Part shown: in pieces, positions 44,032-53,255 of the stretch
Layout: every line of letters starts with the position of its first letter
Numbering within the stretch: the first letter of the stretch is position 1
From: Sporosarcina trichiuri
GTDB lineage: Bacteria > Bacillota > Bacilli > Bacillales_A > Planococcaceae
Length of the DNA stretch: 64,000 bases
NCBI RefSeq assembly: GCF_030406775.1
Contig: NZ_CP129119.1
Coordinates: forward strand, 2,511,501-2,575,500
Reading direction: 5' to 3'
Notes under the pieces: model-generated
Seen by the model: only the letters and a program-made list of their open reading frames with translations
What the model was told of the DNA's origin: nothing
The model's database searches: none
Translations under genes and position numbers: made by a program

Positions 44032-44940
44032 TCAGCCCCGCTGCCCGAACGACGTCAGATCATCCGCAGACTGCAGCAGATCCAGGAACACTTGCAGCGC
44101 TTTCGTTCGGTACGTCGAGTTGGTCACGACGGAAAACTGGCGGATATGGGGCAGCCCGGGTGCCTGTATCACTGCGAGATCTCCATGCGCCAGCTCTTTT
44201 TGCACAGCCCATTCCGACAGAAGGCTGATGCCGAGTCCCGCTCCGACAGCTTCCTTGATGGGCTGGGTGCTGCTGAACTGAATTGTCCGGTCTGGCGTGA
44301 TGCTCTTATCGCTGAAAACGGTCTCTGCCGCCTCCCGTGTGCCGGAACCGCGTTCCCGCATGATCCACGTCTGCTCCGCAAGCGACTCCCAGCTGACCGG
44401 CTGGGCGGAATCCAGGAGCGGGTGCCCGGGCGACGCTGCCAGCACCATATGATCTTCCGCAAGCGGCAGTACGGCGAGCTGCCGGTTTTCCTTGAAACGG
44501 CCTTCCACGATGCCCGCGTCGAGCTGCTGGGCGACAATCAGATCGGCGATTTCGGCCGTATTCCCGATGGTGACATCCGGCTGGATGCGCGGATAGTCCG
44601 CCAGCAGCCGGGCCAGTATATGGGGAAGGACATATTCGCCGAACGTATAACTCGCCCCGATCGACAAAGGCCCACCCGCCTCGTTCGACAGATCATCGAC
44701 GAGCCGGTGCATGCGTTTGTACAACCCGACGATGTCCTTTGCGTGGTCGTACACGATTTCACCCGCTTTTGTGAGTCGCACATACTTGTTCGTCCGCTCC
44801 AGCAGGCGGGCGCCCATCGTGTCTTCCAGTGCCCGGATGTACTGGCTGACGGCCGGCTGTGTCATGTGCAGATCCTCCGCGGCACGTGAAAAATTCCTGC
44901 GCTCCGCCGCTGTCACGAATACAAGCAGACTCTGGTCCAT
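44032..44940 (-). CDS. LysR-family transcriptional regulator
   Basis: A 302-aa regulator. The N-terminal HTH is LLVFVTAAERRNFSRAAEDLHMTQPAVSQYIRALEDTMGARLLERTNK, followed by a linker helix. The effector domain has the LysR-substrate pattern (PLSIGASYTFGEYVLPHIL, GIVEGRF, GLGISLLSEWAV). It is divergent from the YeiH gene with 106 bp between, the arrangement known for CysL/YeiE-type regulators of sulfite or sulfate-related exporters. ATG 44940 has AGGAGGTGA nine bases upstream. Confidence 0.9.
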   Translation of the reverse strand: MDQSLLVFVTAAERRNFSRAAEDLHMTQPAVSQYIRALEDTMGARLLERTNKYVRLTKAGEIVYDHAKDIVGLYKRMHRLVDDLSNEAGGPLSIGASYTFGEYVLPHILARLLADYPRIQPDVTIGNTAEIADLIVAQQLDAGIVEGRFKENRQLAVLPLAEDHMVLAASPGHPLLDSAQPVSWESLAEQTWIMRERGSGTREAAETVFSDKSITPDRTIQFSSTQPIKEAVGAGLGISLLSEWAVQKELAHGDLAVIQAPGLPHIRQFSVVTNSTYRTKALQVFLDLLQSADDLTSFGQRG

Positions 44941-44972
44941 ATCCACTCACCTCCTATGATAATGAAACACTT

Positions 44973-44983
44973 ATGGCAACCAT
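44973..44983. promoter_or_regulatory. candidate LysR operator in the divergent region
   Basis: ATGG-CAA-CCAT is an inverted repeat inside TTATGGCAACCATTATAA. A half-site CTTATGG recurs at 45001-45007, and a TATACT -10 for the yeiH gene lies at 45020-45025. This fits a LysR recognition plus activation site. Confidence 0.45.
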
Positions 44984-45046
44984 TATAAATTATTATTTTT
45001 CTTATGGAAACTCTGAGCGTATACTGGAAATCAGGAGGTGTTCTGC

Positions 45047-46078
45047 ATGAATACACAAACTGCATCCCCTTCACCGAAACAGCCGTCAGCTGCGACAGCC
45101 TGGTTCGGCGGAGTGGCGTTCACATTTTTCATCGCACTATTAGGATTCCTGCTTGCCATGCTTCCAGGTTTCAGCCAGATCGGCCAGATGGCATGCGCAA
45201 TTATCATCGCGGTCATCTACCGCCAGTTCTTCGGCTATCCGGAAGCTATCCGGCCGGGGATTGCCTTTTCTTCCAAGCGCCTGCTCAGGACAGCGATCAT
45301 CCTGTACGGATTGAAACTGAACATCGATGTCGTCTTGAAAGACGGCATCGGCCTGCTGGTCCGGGACGTCGGCGTCATCATCTTCGCCATCTTCATGACG
45401 CTGTGGCTTGCGAAGCTGTTCAAAGCCGACAAGAATATCTCACTGCTGCTCGGCGTCGGCACGGGTGTCTGCGGAGCCGCTGCCATTGCGGCCGTCGCGC
45501 CGATCGTCAAATCCAAGGACGAAGATACGGCAATCGGCGTAGGGATCATTGCGCTCATGGGTACTGTGTTTGCCATCGGGTATACGATCCTCCGCCCGAT
45601 CCTGCCGTTCGACTCCATGATCCAGTACGGCATGTGGTCCGGCATCAGCCTGCATGAAGTGGCGCACGTCGCCCTCGCAGGAGCGCCCGCCGGGGAAGAC
45701 GGCCTGGCGATCGCACTGCTTGCGAAACTGGGCCGTGTCTTCCTTCTCGTTCCGCTCTGTTTCATCTTCATTGCAATCATGAAGCGGAAAAACAAAGGAT
45801 CCGAAGAGGGCGATGCGAAAATCGAGTTCCCGTGGTTCCTCGTCGGGTTCATCCTGCTCAGCGTCCTTGGCACGTACGTATTCGGTCCGGTCATCCCGGT
45901 ATCCGATGGTGTCTATGATGCACTCGGCGTCCTGACATCCTGGCTGCTGACAGCCGCCATGGTCGGCCTGGGCCTGAATGTCAGCTTACGCGACCTGCGT
46001 AAGCGGGCACTCCGTCCGCTGGCTGCGATGGCTGTGACATCGATCCTGCTGTCGGTCATTGCCTATTTCGTTGTATAA
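45047..46078 (+). CDS. YeiH/UPF0324 putative sulfate-exporter-family membrane protein
   Basis: A 343-aa protein with about ten hydrophobic segments. Family features are AIIIAVIYRQFFG, PGIAFSSKRLLRTAIILYGLKLN, LLLGVGTGVCGAAAIAAVAPIVKSKDEDTA and GISLHEVAHVALAGAPAG. The substrate is not established; sulfate or sulfonate is the usual annotation. ATG 45047 follows GGAGGTG. It is controlled in all likelihood by the divergent LysR gene. Confidence 0.88.
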   Translation: MNTQTASPSPKQPSAATAWFGGVAFTFFIALLGFLLAMLPGFSQIGQMACAIIIAVIYRQFFGYPEAIRPGIAFSSKRLLRTAIILYGLKLNIDVVLKDGIGLLVRDVGVIIFAIFMTLWLAKLFKADKNISLLLGVGTGVCGAAAIAAVAPIVKSKDEDTAIGVGIIALMGTVFAIGYTILRPILPFDSMIQYGMWSGISLHEVAHVALAGAPAGEDGLAIALLAKLGRVFLLVPLCFIFIAIMKRKNKGSEEGDAKIEFPWFLVGFILLSVLGTYVFGPVIPVSDGVYDALGVLTSWLLTAAMVGLGLNVSLRDLRKRALRPLAAMAVTSILLSVIAYFVV

Positions 46079-46082
46079 CGGA

Positions 46083-46123
46083 AACACGCTCAAGGGAATC
46101 CGATTTCCCTGAGCGTGTTTTTT
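46083..46123. terminator. terminator after the yeiH-like gene
   Basis: ACACGCTCAAGGGAAT pairs with ATTTCCCTGAGCGTGT and is followed by TTTTT. It probably also ends the convergent AarF transcript. Confidence 0.9.
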
Positions 46124-46182
46124 CAATTTACACGGACATATGCCCCGCAGGCGGTAGGTACCCGCATCCCAATGACTACCCG

Positions 46183-47853
46183 CTACATTCTCCCTGATTT
46201 AAATATGGAGTACAGCAGGAACAAAAACATGAGAAACGCGACGATGGCACCGATTTCGATGACAGGAAGGTTCAGCAGGATATTGTTCTGCCCGGCGATT
46301 GCCGATCCGATGATCAGTCCGGTCATCAGGATGCTGAAAGCGAGCAGGATGACGCTGAAGGCGAGCCGGTTGCTGATGATATCCAGACGCCGCAGGATGA
46401 ACCCTGCCTGCCGGAGATTGATATCCAGCTTGAGTTTGCCTTTCTTCAGAGCCGTGCTGATGTCCTTGAAGTCCTTCGGGATGTTTGCAATGATCTCTGC
46501 ATTTTCAGTCAAGCTCTCCCAAGCGTTCTTCAGCACTGCGGATGGGCTGTACCGTTCCCGGATGAGCTGTTTGCCGAACGGCTCGACACCGTCCATGATC
46601 CGCATATGGGGATCCAGTTTGGAGATCAGGCCTTCCACCGTCAGGATTGTTTTGCCGAGCACCGTAATTTCACTCGGGATCCGGATCCGATGACGGTAGG
46701 CGACCTCGAACAGATCGACGAAGACGCCGCCGAGACTCACGTTTTCGAGCGGTACGTCATAATACTTCGTTTTCAGCAGGCCGAGATCTTTCTCGAGGCT
46801 GCGAAGATCGGTATCATCGTCCAGGATGCCCATCGCATCCAGTGCCTTGATGATCCCTTTCGTGTTTCCGCGTTCCAGTTCCATCACCAGTTTTGCAAAC
46901 TGGAATTTCAAGTTATCGTCCAGGAATCCCATCATGCCGAAGTCGATGAACGACAGCGTATTGCCCGGCAGGAACAGGATGTTGCCGGGATGCGGGTCCC
47001 CATGGAAGAAACCGTGATCGAGCACTTGGCTGAACATTTCATGGACAAGGTTCCTGGCGAGGAGTCCGCGATCATATCCGAGCTCATCAAGACGCGCCAG
47101 ATTGTCCGATTTCACCCCCTCGATCAGCTCCATCGTCAGCACACGGCCGCTCGAAGTGTCCCAATAGATTTTCGGTATATAGACGCCATCATTGCCTTCC
47201 GACTGCTTGGCGATCCGCTCGGCATTCCGGCCTTCGTGTTCATAATCGAGCTCATCGAGGAGGGTGTCGGCGAATTCGCTGATGATTTCCCTGATGCCGT
47301 ACATTTTTCCCCACTCTGTATTGTTCTCGATAAGTCCTGCGATCTCTTTCAAAATCGACAAATCAGTATGTACTGTGTTCCGGATGCCCGGCCGCTGCAC
47401 TTTGACCGCCACTTTCTGACCGTCATGCCGGAAGGCTTCATGGACCTGGCCGATCGAAGCGGTTGCCATCGGCACATCATTGAACGACTCGAAGGCATCG
47501 GTGAGAGGACAGTCCAGTTCATCCTCAACGATCTGCTTGACCTGTTCGAACGGGAACGGTTTGGCGTGGTCTTGCAGTTTCTCAAGTTCACGGGTGATTT
47601 CCGGCGGCACCAGATCCCTGCGGGTACTGGCGATCTGTCCGAGTTTGATGAAAGTCGGGCCGAGTTCCTGCAGGGTGCGGCTCAGTTTTTCGCCGATATG
47701 CTGCAGATTCGTATCGGACTGCTCGCCATCCGCAGCCCTGGATCTGCGTCGGTCAGTAAGGCCCAGACGGAACAGGACATGGCTGAACCCATTCCGCAGG
47801 AACGCATTGATGATTTCCTGGAACCGGTATGTCTTTCGAATTGACAGCTTCAT
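46183..47853 (-). CDS. AarF/ABC1/UbiB-family atypical kinase
   Basis: This 556-aa member of the UbiB family has the invariant KxGQ motif (FIKLGQIASTRRDLVP), the Ala-rich nucleotide loop ATASIGQVHEA, AVKVQRPG with the lysine, and the catalytic HGDPHPGNILFL and FIDFGMMG. Two C-terminal transmembrane helices follow (VILLAFSILMTGLIIG and IGAIVAFLMFLFLLYSIF). Related proteins support quinone biosynthesis or lipid handling. There is no quinone gene nearby, so the role is unclear. Confidence 0.9.
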   Translation of the reverse strand: MKLSIRKTYRFQEIINAFLRNGFSHVLFRLGLTDRRRSRAADGEQSDTNLQHIGEKLSRTLQELGPTFIKLGQIASTRRDLVPPEITRELEKLQDHAKPFPFEQVKQIVEDELDCPLTDAFESFNDVPMATASIGQVHEAFRHDGQKVAVKVQRPGIRNTVHTDLSILKEIAGLIENNTEWGKMYGIREIISEFADTLLDELDYEHEGRNAERIAKQSEGNDGVYIPKIYWDTSSGRVLTMELIEGVKSDNLARLDELGYDRGLLARNLVHEMFSQVLDHGFFHGDPHPGNILFLPGNTLSFIDFGMMGFLDDNLKFQFAKLVMELERGNTKGIIKALDAMGILDDDTDLRSLEKDLGLLKTKYYDVPLENVSLGGVFVDLFEVAYRHRIRIPSEITVLGKTILTVEGLISKLDPHMRIMDGVEPFGKQLIRERYSPSAVLKNAWESLTENAEIIANIPKDFKDISTALKKGKLKLDINLRQAGFILRRLDIISNRLAFSVILLAFSILMTGLIIGSAIAGQNNILLNLPVIEIGAIVAFLMFLFLLYSIFKSGRM

Positions 47854-47959
47854 CTCAACTGCACCTCCCCCTTAACTGTTTCCTATACCCATCCGGCGAG
47901 TATGGAAAACGATAGGCGGCCTGCTGGAGTCATTCGGGGCAGGACACCTGCAGTATTGC

Positions 47960-48001
47960 AAAAAAGCCATTCAGAAACCGGCGGAACCGGCATTCTGAAC
48001 A
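47960..48001 (-). terminator. terminator of the CBS-ACT gene
   Basis: On the minus strand TTCAGAATGCCGG pairs with CCGGTTTCTGAA and is followed by a GC pair and TTTTTT. Confidence 0.75.
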
Positions 48002-48016
48002 GCTGCTTGTGCGCCA

Positions 48017-48646
48017 TCATTGTTTTTCAAGTCGTTCGATCTGCAGGATCCGGAAGCCTGCCTTTTCAAGTTTCGTCTGAAGTGCCCGGGTCTCTTCTTC
48101 CGTCTTTTCACCTTCAAGTGTCAGGACGACACGGCGTACCAGAACAGATCCGTTATCGAGCGTCAGCATGCCTTCGATATTCTCTCCGCGGAGCGTACGG
48201 GCCAGCTTTTCGATCATGCCCCTCGCTTCCGTGGAGGAAATCGTCAGATTGAGACCGCCGGTTTTGACACCGAAAGCATCCTCGAATACGCCCTCGATCT
48301 GATTGTGTGTCAGGATGCCGACCAGTCTGCCATGATCGGTGACCGATATGAAGGGAAGCGCTTTGATTTTCAGCAAAGCATCCAAGAACGAGGAGGTCTC
48401 TTCGATACAGTCATCTTTGTGCTTGACGATCGATTCAACAGTGGCGTTCTCATCACCGTTCTGTTCATACAGGTACTCGATCAGGTGGATCTTGTAGATC
48501 ATCCCTTTGTACGTATCCTGGGCATCCACCACTGGCACGGAACGGAAACCGCTCTTCCGTATTTTGTCCAGCGCCTCTTTTACAGTGTCTTTGTCGTTCA
48601 CAGTAGTTACATAGTTTCTTTCCACAAATAAGTCTCGTACACGCAT
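48017..48646 (-). CDS. CBS-pair protein with C-terminal ACT-like domain (AcuB-like)
   Basis: A 209-aa protein with two CBS motifs (VRDLFVERNYVTTVNDKDTVKEALDKIRKSGFRSVPVVD and SIVKHKDDCIEETSSFLDALLKIKALPFISVTDHGRLVGILT). A C-terminal region (LNLTISSTEARGMIEKLARTLRGENIEGML...EEETRALQTKLEKAGF) resembles an ACT fold. This layout matches AcuB, but no acuA or acuC is near. ATG 48646 has TTGGAGGG upstream; longer frames in the same phase have none. It is likely a nucleotide or small-ligand sensor. Confidence 0.8.
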   Translation of the reverse strand: MRVRDLFVERNYVTTVNDKDTVKEALDKIRKSGFRSVPVVDAQDTYKGMIYKIHLIEYLYEQNGDENATVESIVKHKDDCIEETSSFLDALLKIKALPFISVTDHGRLVGILTHNQIEGVFEDAFGVKTGGLNLTISSTEARGMIEKLARTLRGENIEGMLTLDNGSVLVRRVVLTLEGEKTEEETRALQTKLEKAGFRILQIERLEKQ

Positions 48647-48855
48647 GCAGAATCCCTCCAATTGTTTTCGATCATTTCTTACTATTCGGTAAAGTAAGTA
48701 TAAGTGAAACAGAATGCAGAGAGCAAGGCTTATTTGAACGTGTTGTACAGCTCCATTGTATAGGAGACAACGCGAAAAGTCCTGCCGGTTGTTCAACTGA
48801 CACAAGATGTTTGGATTCTTCCCGATTTCCGTCCTGACTAATCATCGTGACGGGG

Positions 48856-48883
48856 TTGCCCGTTCCTCAAATGTGGGTAAACT
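48856..48883 (+). promoter_or_regulatory. candidate promoter of corA
   Basis: TTGCCC, 16 bp, TAAACT, followed by AAATTATAAAG. It lies about 35 bp before the corA start. The remaining 48647-48855 holds nothing recognised. Confidence 0.4.
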
Positions 48884-48917
48884 AAATTATAAAGCTATCT
48901 GGAAGGGGGAACCCGCC

Positions 48918-49856
48918 ATGTATTTCTCTTTTAAACGAGATGATTGGGAATGGCTCGAAGCAGGGCAGGACGATGATCTGAAGAGCCTGTTGTCCAACCA
49001 GACAAAGATGAAAACGAAATGGTTCAAGACATTGGAGAATAGTGAGTTGGATGTCATCGGCAATACGACTGCCATCAAAGGTGAGGAAGCGCTTTGGGGA
49101 CGGATAACCTATGATCAGAATGTACACGAAAAGAACGAGAACAGGACGTTTGCGTTTTTTCTCAATGTCCAAACACTGCTGACGTCGGAACTTGACCGGA
49201 CGCTCTTCCCTTCAGAAGCAATGGAAGAGCTGGAAGGGAAAATGGAACAAGCAGACAATGCAGTGCAGGCGTTCATCATTCTGCTGAATACGATTCTCCA
49301 CAAATTCCTTGAACAGCTGGATAAGTTCGAATGCGGGATGAGAGATCTCATATGGGAATTGAAAAACAATAACAGCAGTGAAGTGCTCGAGCGGATTGCA
49401 GAGAGCAAACATGAACTCATCGTCTGGAATAACCTCATCATTCCGCTCGTGGAAATACAGATGACCGTCAGTGAAACCTTTGAAGAAGAACACACGGAAA
49501 CAGCGGAATACAAGAGGCTCTGCACTCGGCTGGAGCGGATCCGCATGCTGATCTACGAATACCGGAGGGAAGTGGAAGCGCTGACAGACATGGAAAGTCT
49601 CGTGTCGAATCACCGGGGGAATGAAATCATGAAGACTTTGACGGTCATCACGACCATCTTCACACCTGCAGCTGTCTTCGGTGCCATCTGGGGTATGAAC
49701 TTCAAGTCGATTCCCGAGTTCGAATGGGCGCATGGCTATGCATTTTCCCTGGCCGTCATCATATCGTCCACACTCGGGCTCTATATCTACTTAAAGAAAA
49801 AGGGCTGGATGGGAGAAATCCTGAAGACCGGTTCCAAGAACAGGATGATCCGATGA
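48918..49856 (+). CDS. corA: CorA-family divalent cation transporter
   Basis: A 312-aa protein with a long soluble N-terminal part rich in helices (stalk helix residues about 170-250) and two C-terminal membrane helices. The signature GMN appears as FGAIWGMNFKSIPEF, at the end of the first helix. It probably imports Mg2+ (or Co2+) as a pentamer. ATG 48918 follows GGAAGGGGG; the open frame upstream to 48807 lacks a site. It is 20 bases upstream of a methyltransferase gene and likely co-transcribed. An unrelated Mg2+ transporter, MgtE, lies at 55451. Confidence 0.9.
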   Translation: MYFSFKRDDWEWLEAGQDDDLKSLLSNQTKMKTKWFKTLENSELDVIGNTTAIKGEEALWGRITYDQNVHEKNENRTFAFFLNVQTLLTSELDRTLFPSEAMEELEGKMEQADNAVQAFIILLNTILHKFLEQLDKFECGMRDLIWELKNNNSSEVLERIAESKHELIVWNNLIIPLVEIQMTVSETFEEEHTETAEYKRLCTRLERIRMLIYEYRREVEALTDMESLVSNHRGNEIMKTLTVITTIFTPAAVFGAIWGMNFKSIPEFEWAHGYAFSLAVIISSTLGLYIYLKKKGWMGEILKTGSKNRMIR

Positions 49857-49876
49857 TCCGGAATGGAGGGGCACGA

Positions 49877-50485
49877 ATGACAGAAGCAGAGCGGGATAGG
49901 GAACTCCGTATCCAGACGGAAGGGACTATCGAAATCCTGCAGAATTCCGCGCACTACAACCGGTATGAAGCCACACCGTACGATGTGCTGGACGAATTGT
50001 TCTTAGCCTATCCTCTTGAACCCGGAGATCATCTCGTCGACTTCGGCTGCGGAAAAGGCAGGGTGCCGTTCTATTGCTGTGACCGGTTCGGCTGCAGTAT
50101 CACCGGAATCGATCTGAACGGACGGCTCCTGCAGGAAGCCTATGCCAACTTGGCAAGTTTCAGAAGAGGCGGCAGCAAAAAGCGCAGGGGGGTTATTACA
50201 TTCGAAGAGGTGAAGGCGGAAAATTATCCGATCCAGCCGGAACAGACCGTCTTCTACTGTTTCAATCCGTTCTCGACCGAGATCTTCAAGTCTGTCGTCC
50301 ATGGTATTCTCGAATCCCTGGAGGAGGCGCCCCGCCAGGCGGACATACTCTTGTATTATCCGACAGCAGACTATCTGGAGTTCTTAGATGAACAGACACC
50401 GTTTGTCCGAAAGGAAGAAATCGCAATTCCGGTTTTAGTGGAGAATGACCCTGACGAACGGGTTGTCATTTACCGACACGAATAA
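49877..50485 (+). CDS. class I SAM-dependent methyltransferase
   Basis: A 202-aa protein with the SAM-binding motif I HLVDFGCGKGRVPFYC and the acidic end of strand 2, SITGIDLNGRLL. The post-core segment is TVFYCFNPFSTEIFKSVV (motif II/III region with NPF). The N-terminus reads TEGTIEILQNSAHYNRYEATPYDVLDELF. The target cannot be deduced; the NPF sequence may hint at an N-methyltransferase-like loop but is not decisive. ATG 49877 follows ATGGAGGGG. Confidence 0.85.
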   Translation: MTEAERDRELRIQTEGTIEILQNSAHYNRYEATPYDVLDELFLAYPLEPGDHLVDFGCGKGRVPFYCCDRFGCSITGIDLNGRLLQEAYANLASFRRGGSKKRRGVITFEEVKAENYPIQPEQTVFYCFNPFSTEIFKSVVHGILESLEEAPRQADILLYYPTADYLEFLDEQTPFVRKEEIAIPVLVENDPDERVVIYRHE

Positions 50486-50527
50486 AAAGGGGAAAACACG
50501 GAAGGTTCCCGATGTTTTCTCCTTTTT
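50484..50527. terminator. bidirectional terminator between the methyltransferase and GGDEF-EAL genes
   Basis: AAAAAGGGGAAAACA pairs with TGTTTTCTCCTTTTT around a small inner GG...CC stem. Confidence 0.85.
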
Positions 50528-52950
50528 CACCTATTCTCCTGCTCCATGAGCAGCTGAGTCAGTGTATCGGACGGCAGCGGACGTGAGTACAGAAAACCTT
50601 GGACTTCGTCACACCGCAGTGTGCTCAGGAAGGATGCCTGCTCGTTTGTTTCCACACCTTCTGCGATGACATCGATACTCAGGTTTTTGGCCAGTTCGAT
50701 GATTGTCTTGATGATCGCGGTATTGCTGCTGCTCAGATCCTTCAAGAAGATCTGGTCGATCTTCAAATGGGTGATCGGGAAGGTGCTTAAATAACTGAGT
50801 GATGAATACCCGGTCCCGAAATCATCGATACTGACACGGATCCCTTCCTCATGCAGCTGCTTCAGTATCTTCTGTGAATAGTGGACATCGGTCGTCATGC
50901 TCTCCGTAATCTCGATGTTCAGGAATTGAGGCGCCAGACCCGTCTTTTCCAGAATAGCCAGTACAGAACTGACGAACGAGGGCTGCTTGAACTGGCGGAT
51001 GGAGACGTTTACGCTGACCCTGCCCAGCAGCAGCCCTGCGTCCTGCCACTGTTTCGCCTGGCGGCATGCAGTTTCCATCACCCACTGACCGATCGGCAGG
51101 ATCATGCCGCTTTCTTCCGCGATCGGAATGAACTGTCCCGGTGAGATCATGCCTTTTTTCGTATGGTTCCACCGGGCCAATGCTTCCACGCCGGTGATTG
51201 TGCCGGTTTTCATGTCATATTGCGGCTGGTAATGCAGTTCGAGTTCATCACGGCTGATCGCCTGCCGCAGATCCATTTCCAGCAGCGTCTTTTCGATCAT
51301 GTTGCTGTTCATCTCTTCTGTGAAGAACCGGTATGTGCTTTTTCCCTGGTCTTTGGCCGTGAACAGCGCAGTGTCCGCGTTCCGCATGAGTGTATCGTAG
51401 TCTTCTCCGTCTGCCGGGAAACGGCTGATCCCGATGCTCGGCGTGATGAACACCTCCAATGAGCCCAGTGTGAACGGTGCGGAAATCTCCTCAAGGATCT
51501 GCCGAGCAGCCGCATTCACACGGTCCATGGCGGTTTCCTTCAGCATGATGACGTATTCATCCCCGCCGAGCCGGCTCGCGAGATCATCCGGCTTCAGACA
51601 GAGAGTGATCCGCTCGGCGACGGCTTTCAGCACGTTGTCGCCGACGAAATGTCCGAGCGAGTCGTTAATATTCTTAAAACGGTCGAGATCCAGATATAGA
51701 ATCGAAAATCTCTCCGTACCGCTGTCCATCACTTTAGTGACCTCCGACTTGAACAGGCGGCGGTTCGCAAGTCCTGTCAGAGAATCGTAATAGGCCATAT
51801 GTTCTGCGAGCTGTTCGGCCTTCTTCCGTTCCGTAATATCCACACACGTCCCGACAACCTCCGTTACAGAGCTGCCGTCAAGGATAGGGGACAAGTAGAT
51901 GATGAATGTACGGCCGGCGTACGACAGTTCGAACTGGCCCGGTTCCCCGTCAAGCGCAGCGTACAAATACGGCCGTATTCGGGCGGCTTCGTCAGCGCTG
52001 AAAGGATGATCTTCTCCTTTGGCGTTCAGCAACTGTGCGGTCAACCCGATTTTTTCACATAACTTCCCTTCAAGCAGGGTGATGCAGATCTGCCCCTGCT
52101 CATCCGTTTCATATTTGAAAATGGCGTTCTGTAAGTTCTTCACCGTCTTCCGGAAGTCATTCTTCAGCGCACTCTCCAGCGCCTGCTCCGCCTCGATGCG
52201 AGCGGTGATGTCCGTCCGGATCGAAATGTATTCGAATGGCTTTCCACTGGTGTCGGTGAACGGGACGATTGTCGTGTTCATCCAATAAAACGAGCCATCC
52301 TTCGCCCGATTCTTCACTTCGCCGCGCCAGATATTTCCGTTTTTGATGGTCGCCCACATGCCTCCGAAGAATTCCTTAGAATGATAGCCTGAATTGATGA
52401 CGCGGTGTGTTTTGCCGAGGAGCTCGTCTTCCGTGTATTGTGACAGCTCACAGAACTTCGGATTGACATAGCGGATCACGCCGGCTGCATCTGTCACTGC
52501 AATGACAGACGCGTGATCCAGAGCGGTCTCCAAATTGTGCAGGACCTGCAGTGTCTGCGTATAGCGTTCACTCGTCAGCTGTTCCGTGGTGATATCCAGA
52601 TCGACAGAGATATATTGAACCGTTGCACCGGTTTCGTCCCTGACAGGCACCAGTGTTGCCAGAACCCAGTACGAAGTTCCGTCTTTGGCGATGCTCTTCA
52701 CCTGCTCCTGCCAGACGCCCTGGGCTGTGACACAGGACTCCAGCTGCGAGAGGAACCGCTCTCTGTCGTAGGCTGGATTCAACAGGCCGTATGTTTGATT
52801 GATAAGTTCGCATTCCTCATATTTGGACAGTTCACAGAATCGCCGGTTGACGTAGGTAATTCTGCCTTCCGTGTCCATGATGGATACGCAGAATTTATCA
52901 TCCAGCAGCTGTGTGACGGAATGCAAATTATGGGTTTGACGTAAAACCAT
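50527..52950 (-). CDS. PAS-PAS-PAS-GGDEF-EAL cyclic di-GMP enzyme
   Basis: An 807-aa cytosolic protein with no membrane segment. PAS domains lie at about 12-125 (ITYVNRRFCELSKYEECELINQ) and 145-260 (IRYVNPKFCELSQYTEDELLGKTHRVINSGYH). A third, divergent sensor lies at about 275-375, ending in a PAC motif (VGTCVDITERKKAEQ). The GGDEF domain (about 385-545) has RLGGDEYV, with Tyr for Phe, and no RxxD inhibitory site. The EAL domain (about 560-800) keeps VEALARW, NIEITES, IDDFGTGYSSL and AEGVET, so phosphodiesterase residues look intact. It is likely bifunctional or mainly a phosphodiesterase tuned by a small ligand, perhaps redox or light (inference). Confidence 0.93.
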   Translation of the reverse strand: MVLRQTHNLHSVTQLLDDKFCVSIMDTEGRITYVNRRFCELSKYEECELINQTYGLLNPAYDRERFLSQLESCVTAQGVWQEQVKSIAKDGTSYWVLATLVPVRDETGATVQYISVDLDITTEQLTSERYTQTLQVLHNLETALDHASVIAVTDAAGVIRYVNPKFCELSQYTEDELLGKTHRVINSGYHSKEFFGGMWATIKNGNIWRGEVKNRAKDGSFYWMNTTIVPFTDTSGKPFEYISIRTDITARIEAEQALESALKNDFRKTVKNLQNAIFKYETDEQGQICITLLEGKLCEKIGLTAQLLNAKGEDHPFSADEAARIRPYLYAALDGEPGQFELSYAGRTFIIYLSPILDGSSVTEVVGTCVDITERKKAEQLAEHMAYYDSLTGLANRRLFKSEVTKVMDSGTERFSILYLDLDRFKNINDSLGHFVGDNVLKAVAERITLCLKPDDLASRLGGDEYVIMLKETAMDRVNAAARQILEEISAPFTLGSLEVFITPSIGISRFPADGEDYDTLMRNADTALFTAKDQGKSTYRFFTEEMNSNMIEKTLLEMDLRQAISRDELELHYQPQYDMKTGTITGVEALARWNHTKKGMISPGQFIPIAEESGMILPIGQWVMETACRQAKQWQDAGLLLGRVSVNVSIRQFKQPSFVSSVLAILEKTGLAPQFLNIEITESMTTDVHYSQKILKQLHEEGIRVSIDDFGTGYSSLSYLSTFPITHLKIDQIFLKDLSSSNTAIIKTIIELAKNLSIDVIAEGVETNEQASFLSTLRCDEVQGFLYSRPLPSDTLTQLLMEQENR

Positions 52951-53255
52951 TGGACAGGATCCTCTCTTTTTACATAACTGCAGTTCTTTTTAACGAGTTA
53001 AAGTCTGTTAGACCTATTTTCTTCAGTATAACACTATATCTTTGTACCTTATATAAGTTTCTTGTGAAAAGAATGTGAAATTACTACCGTTTTCATAGAA
53101 TTGTGGACCGGGAGGGAGGTGAGGACGGTTGCGGTTCTCCAGCCGGAACGGTACTATATGAATGAAAGCGGCTTGCATAAGGTATATCGGTACAATACCA
53201 ATGATTTGTATAAAAAATCTAAATATATCAACTTTACAATAAGGAGCTGTCGGAA
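52951..53255. other. divergent intergenic region with small palindromes
   Basis: Between the GGDEF-EAL gene and the CoA-transferase gene. TTTAAC-GA-GTTAAA (52989-53002) is directly followed by GTCT-GTT-AGAC (53003-53013), about 40-60 bp before the GGDEF-EAL start, and may be operators. A TATACT is present on the minus strand at 53040-53035 without a good -35. For the plus-strand gene, TTGCAT near 53174 and a TACCAAT 17 bp on are weak. Confidence 0.4.

Noticed and set aside
46083-46123. CGCTCAAGG inside the yeiH terminator as another array member
   Set aside because: A single occurrence that is explained by the terminator stem; there is no periodic neighbour.
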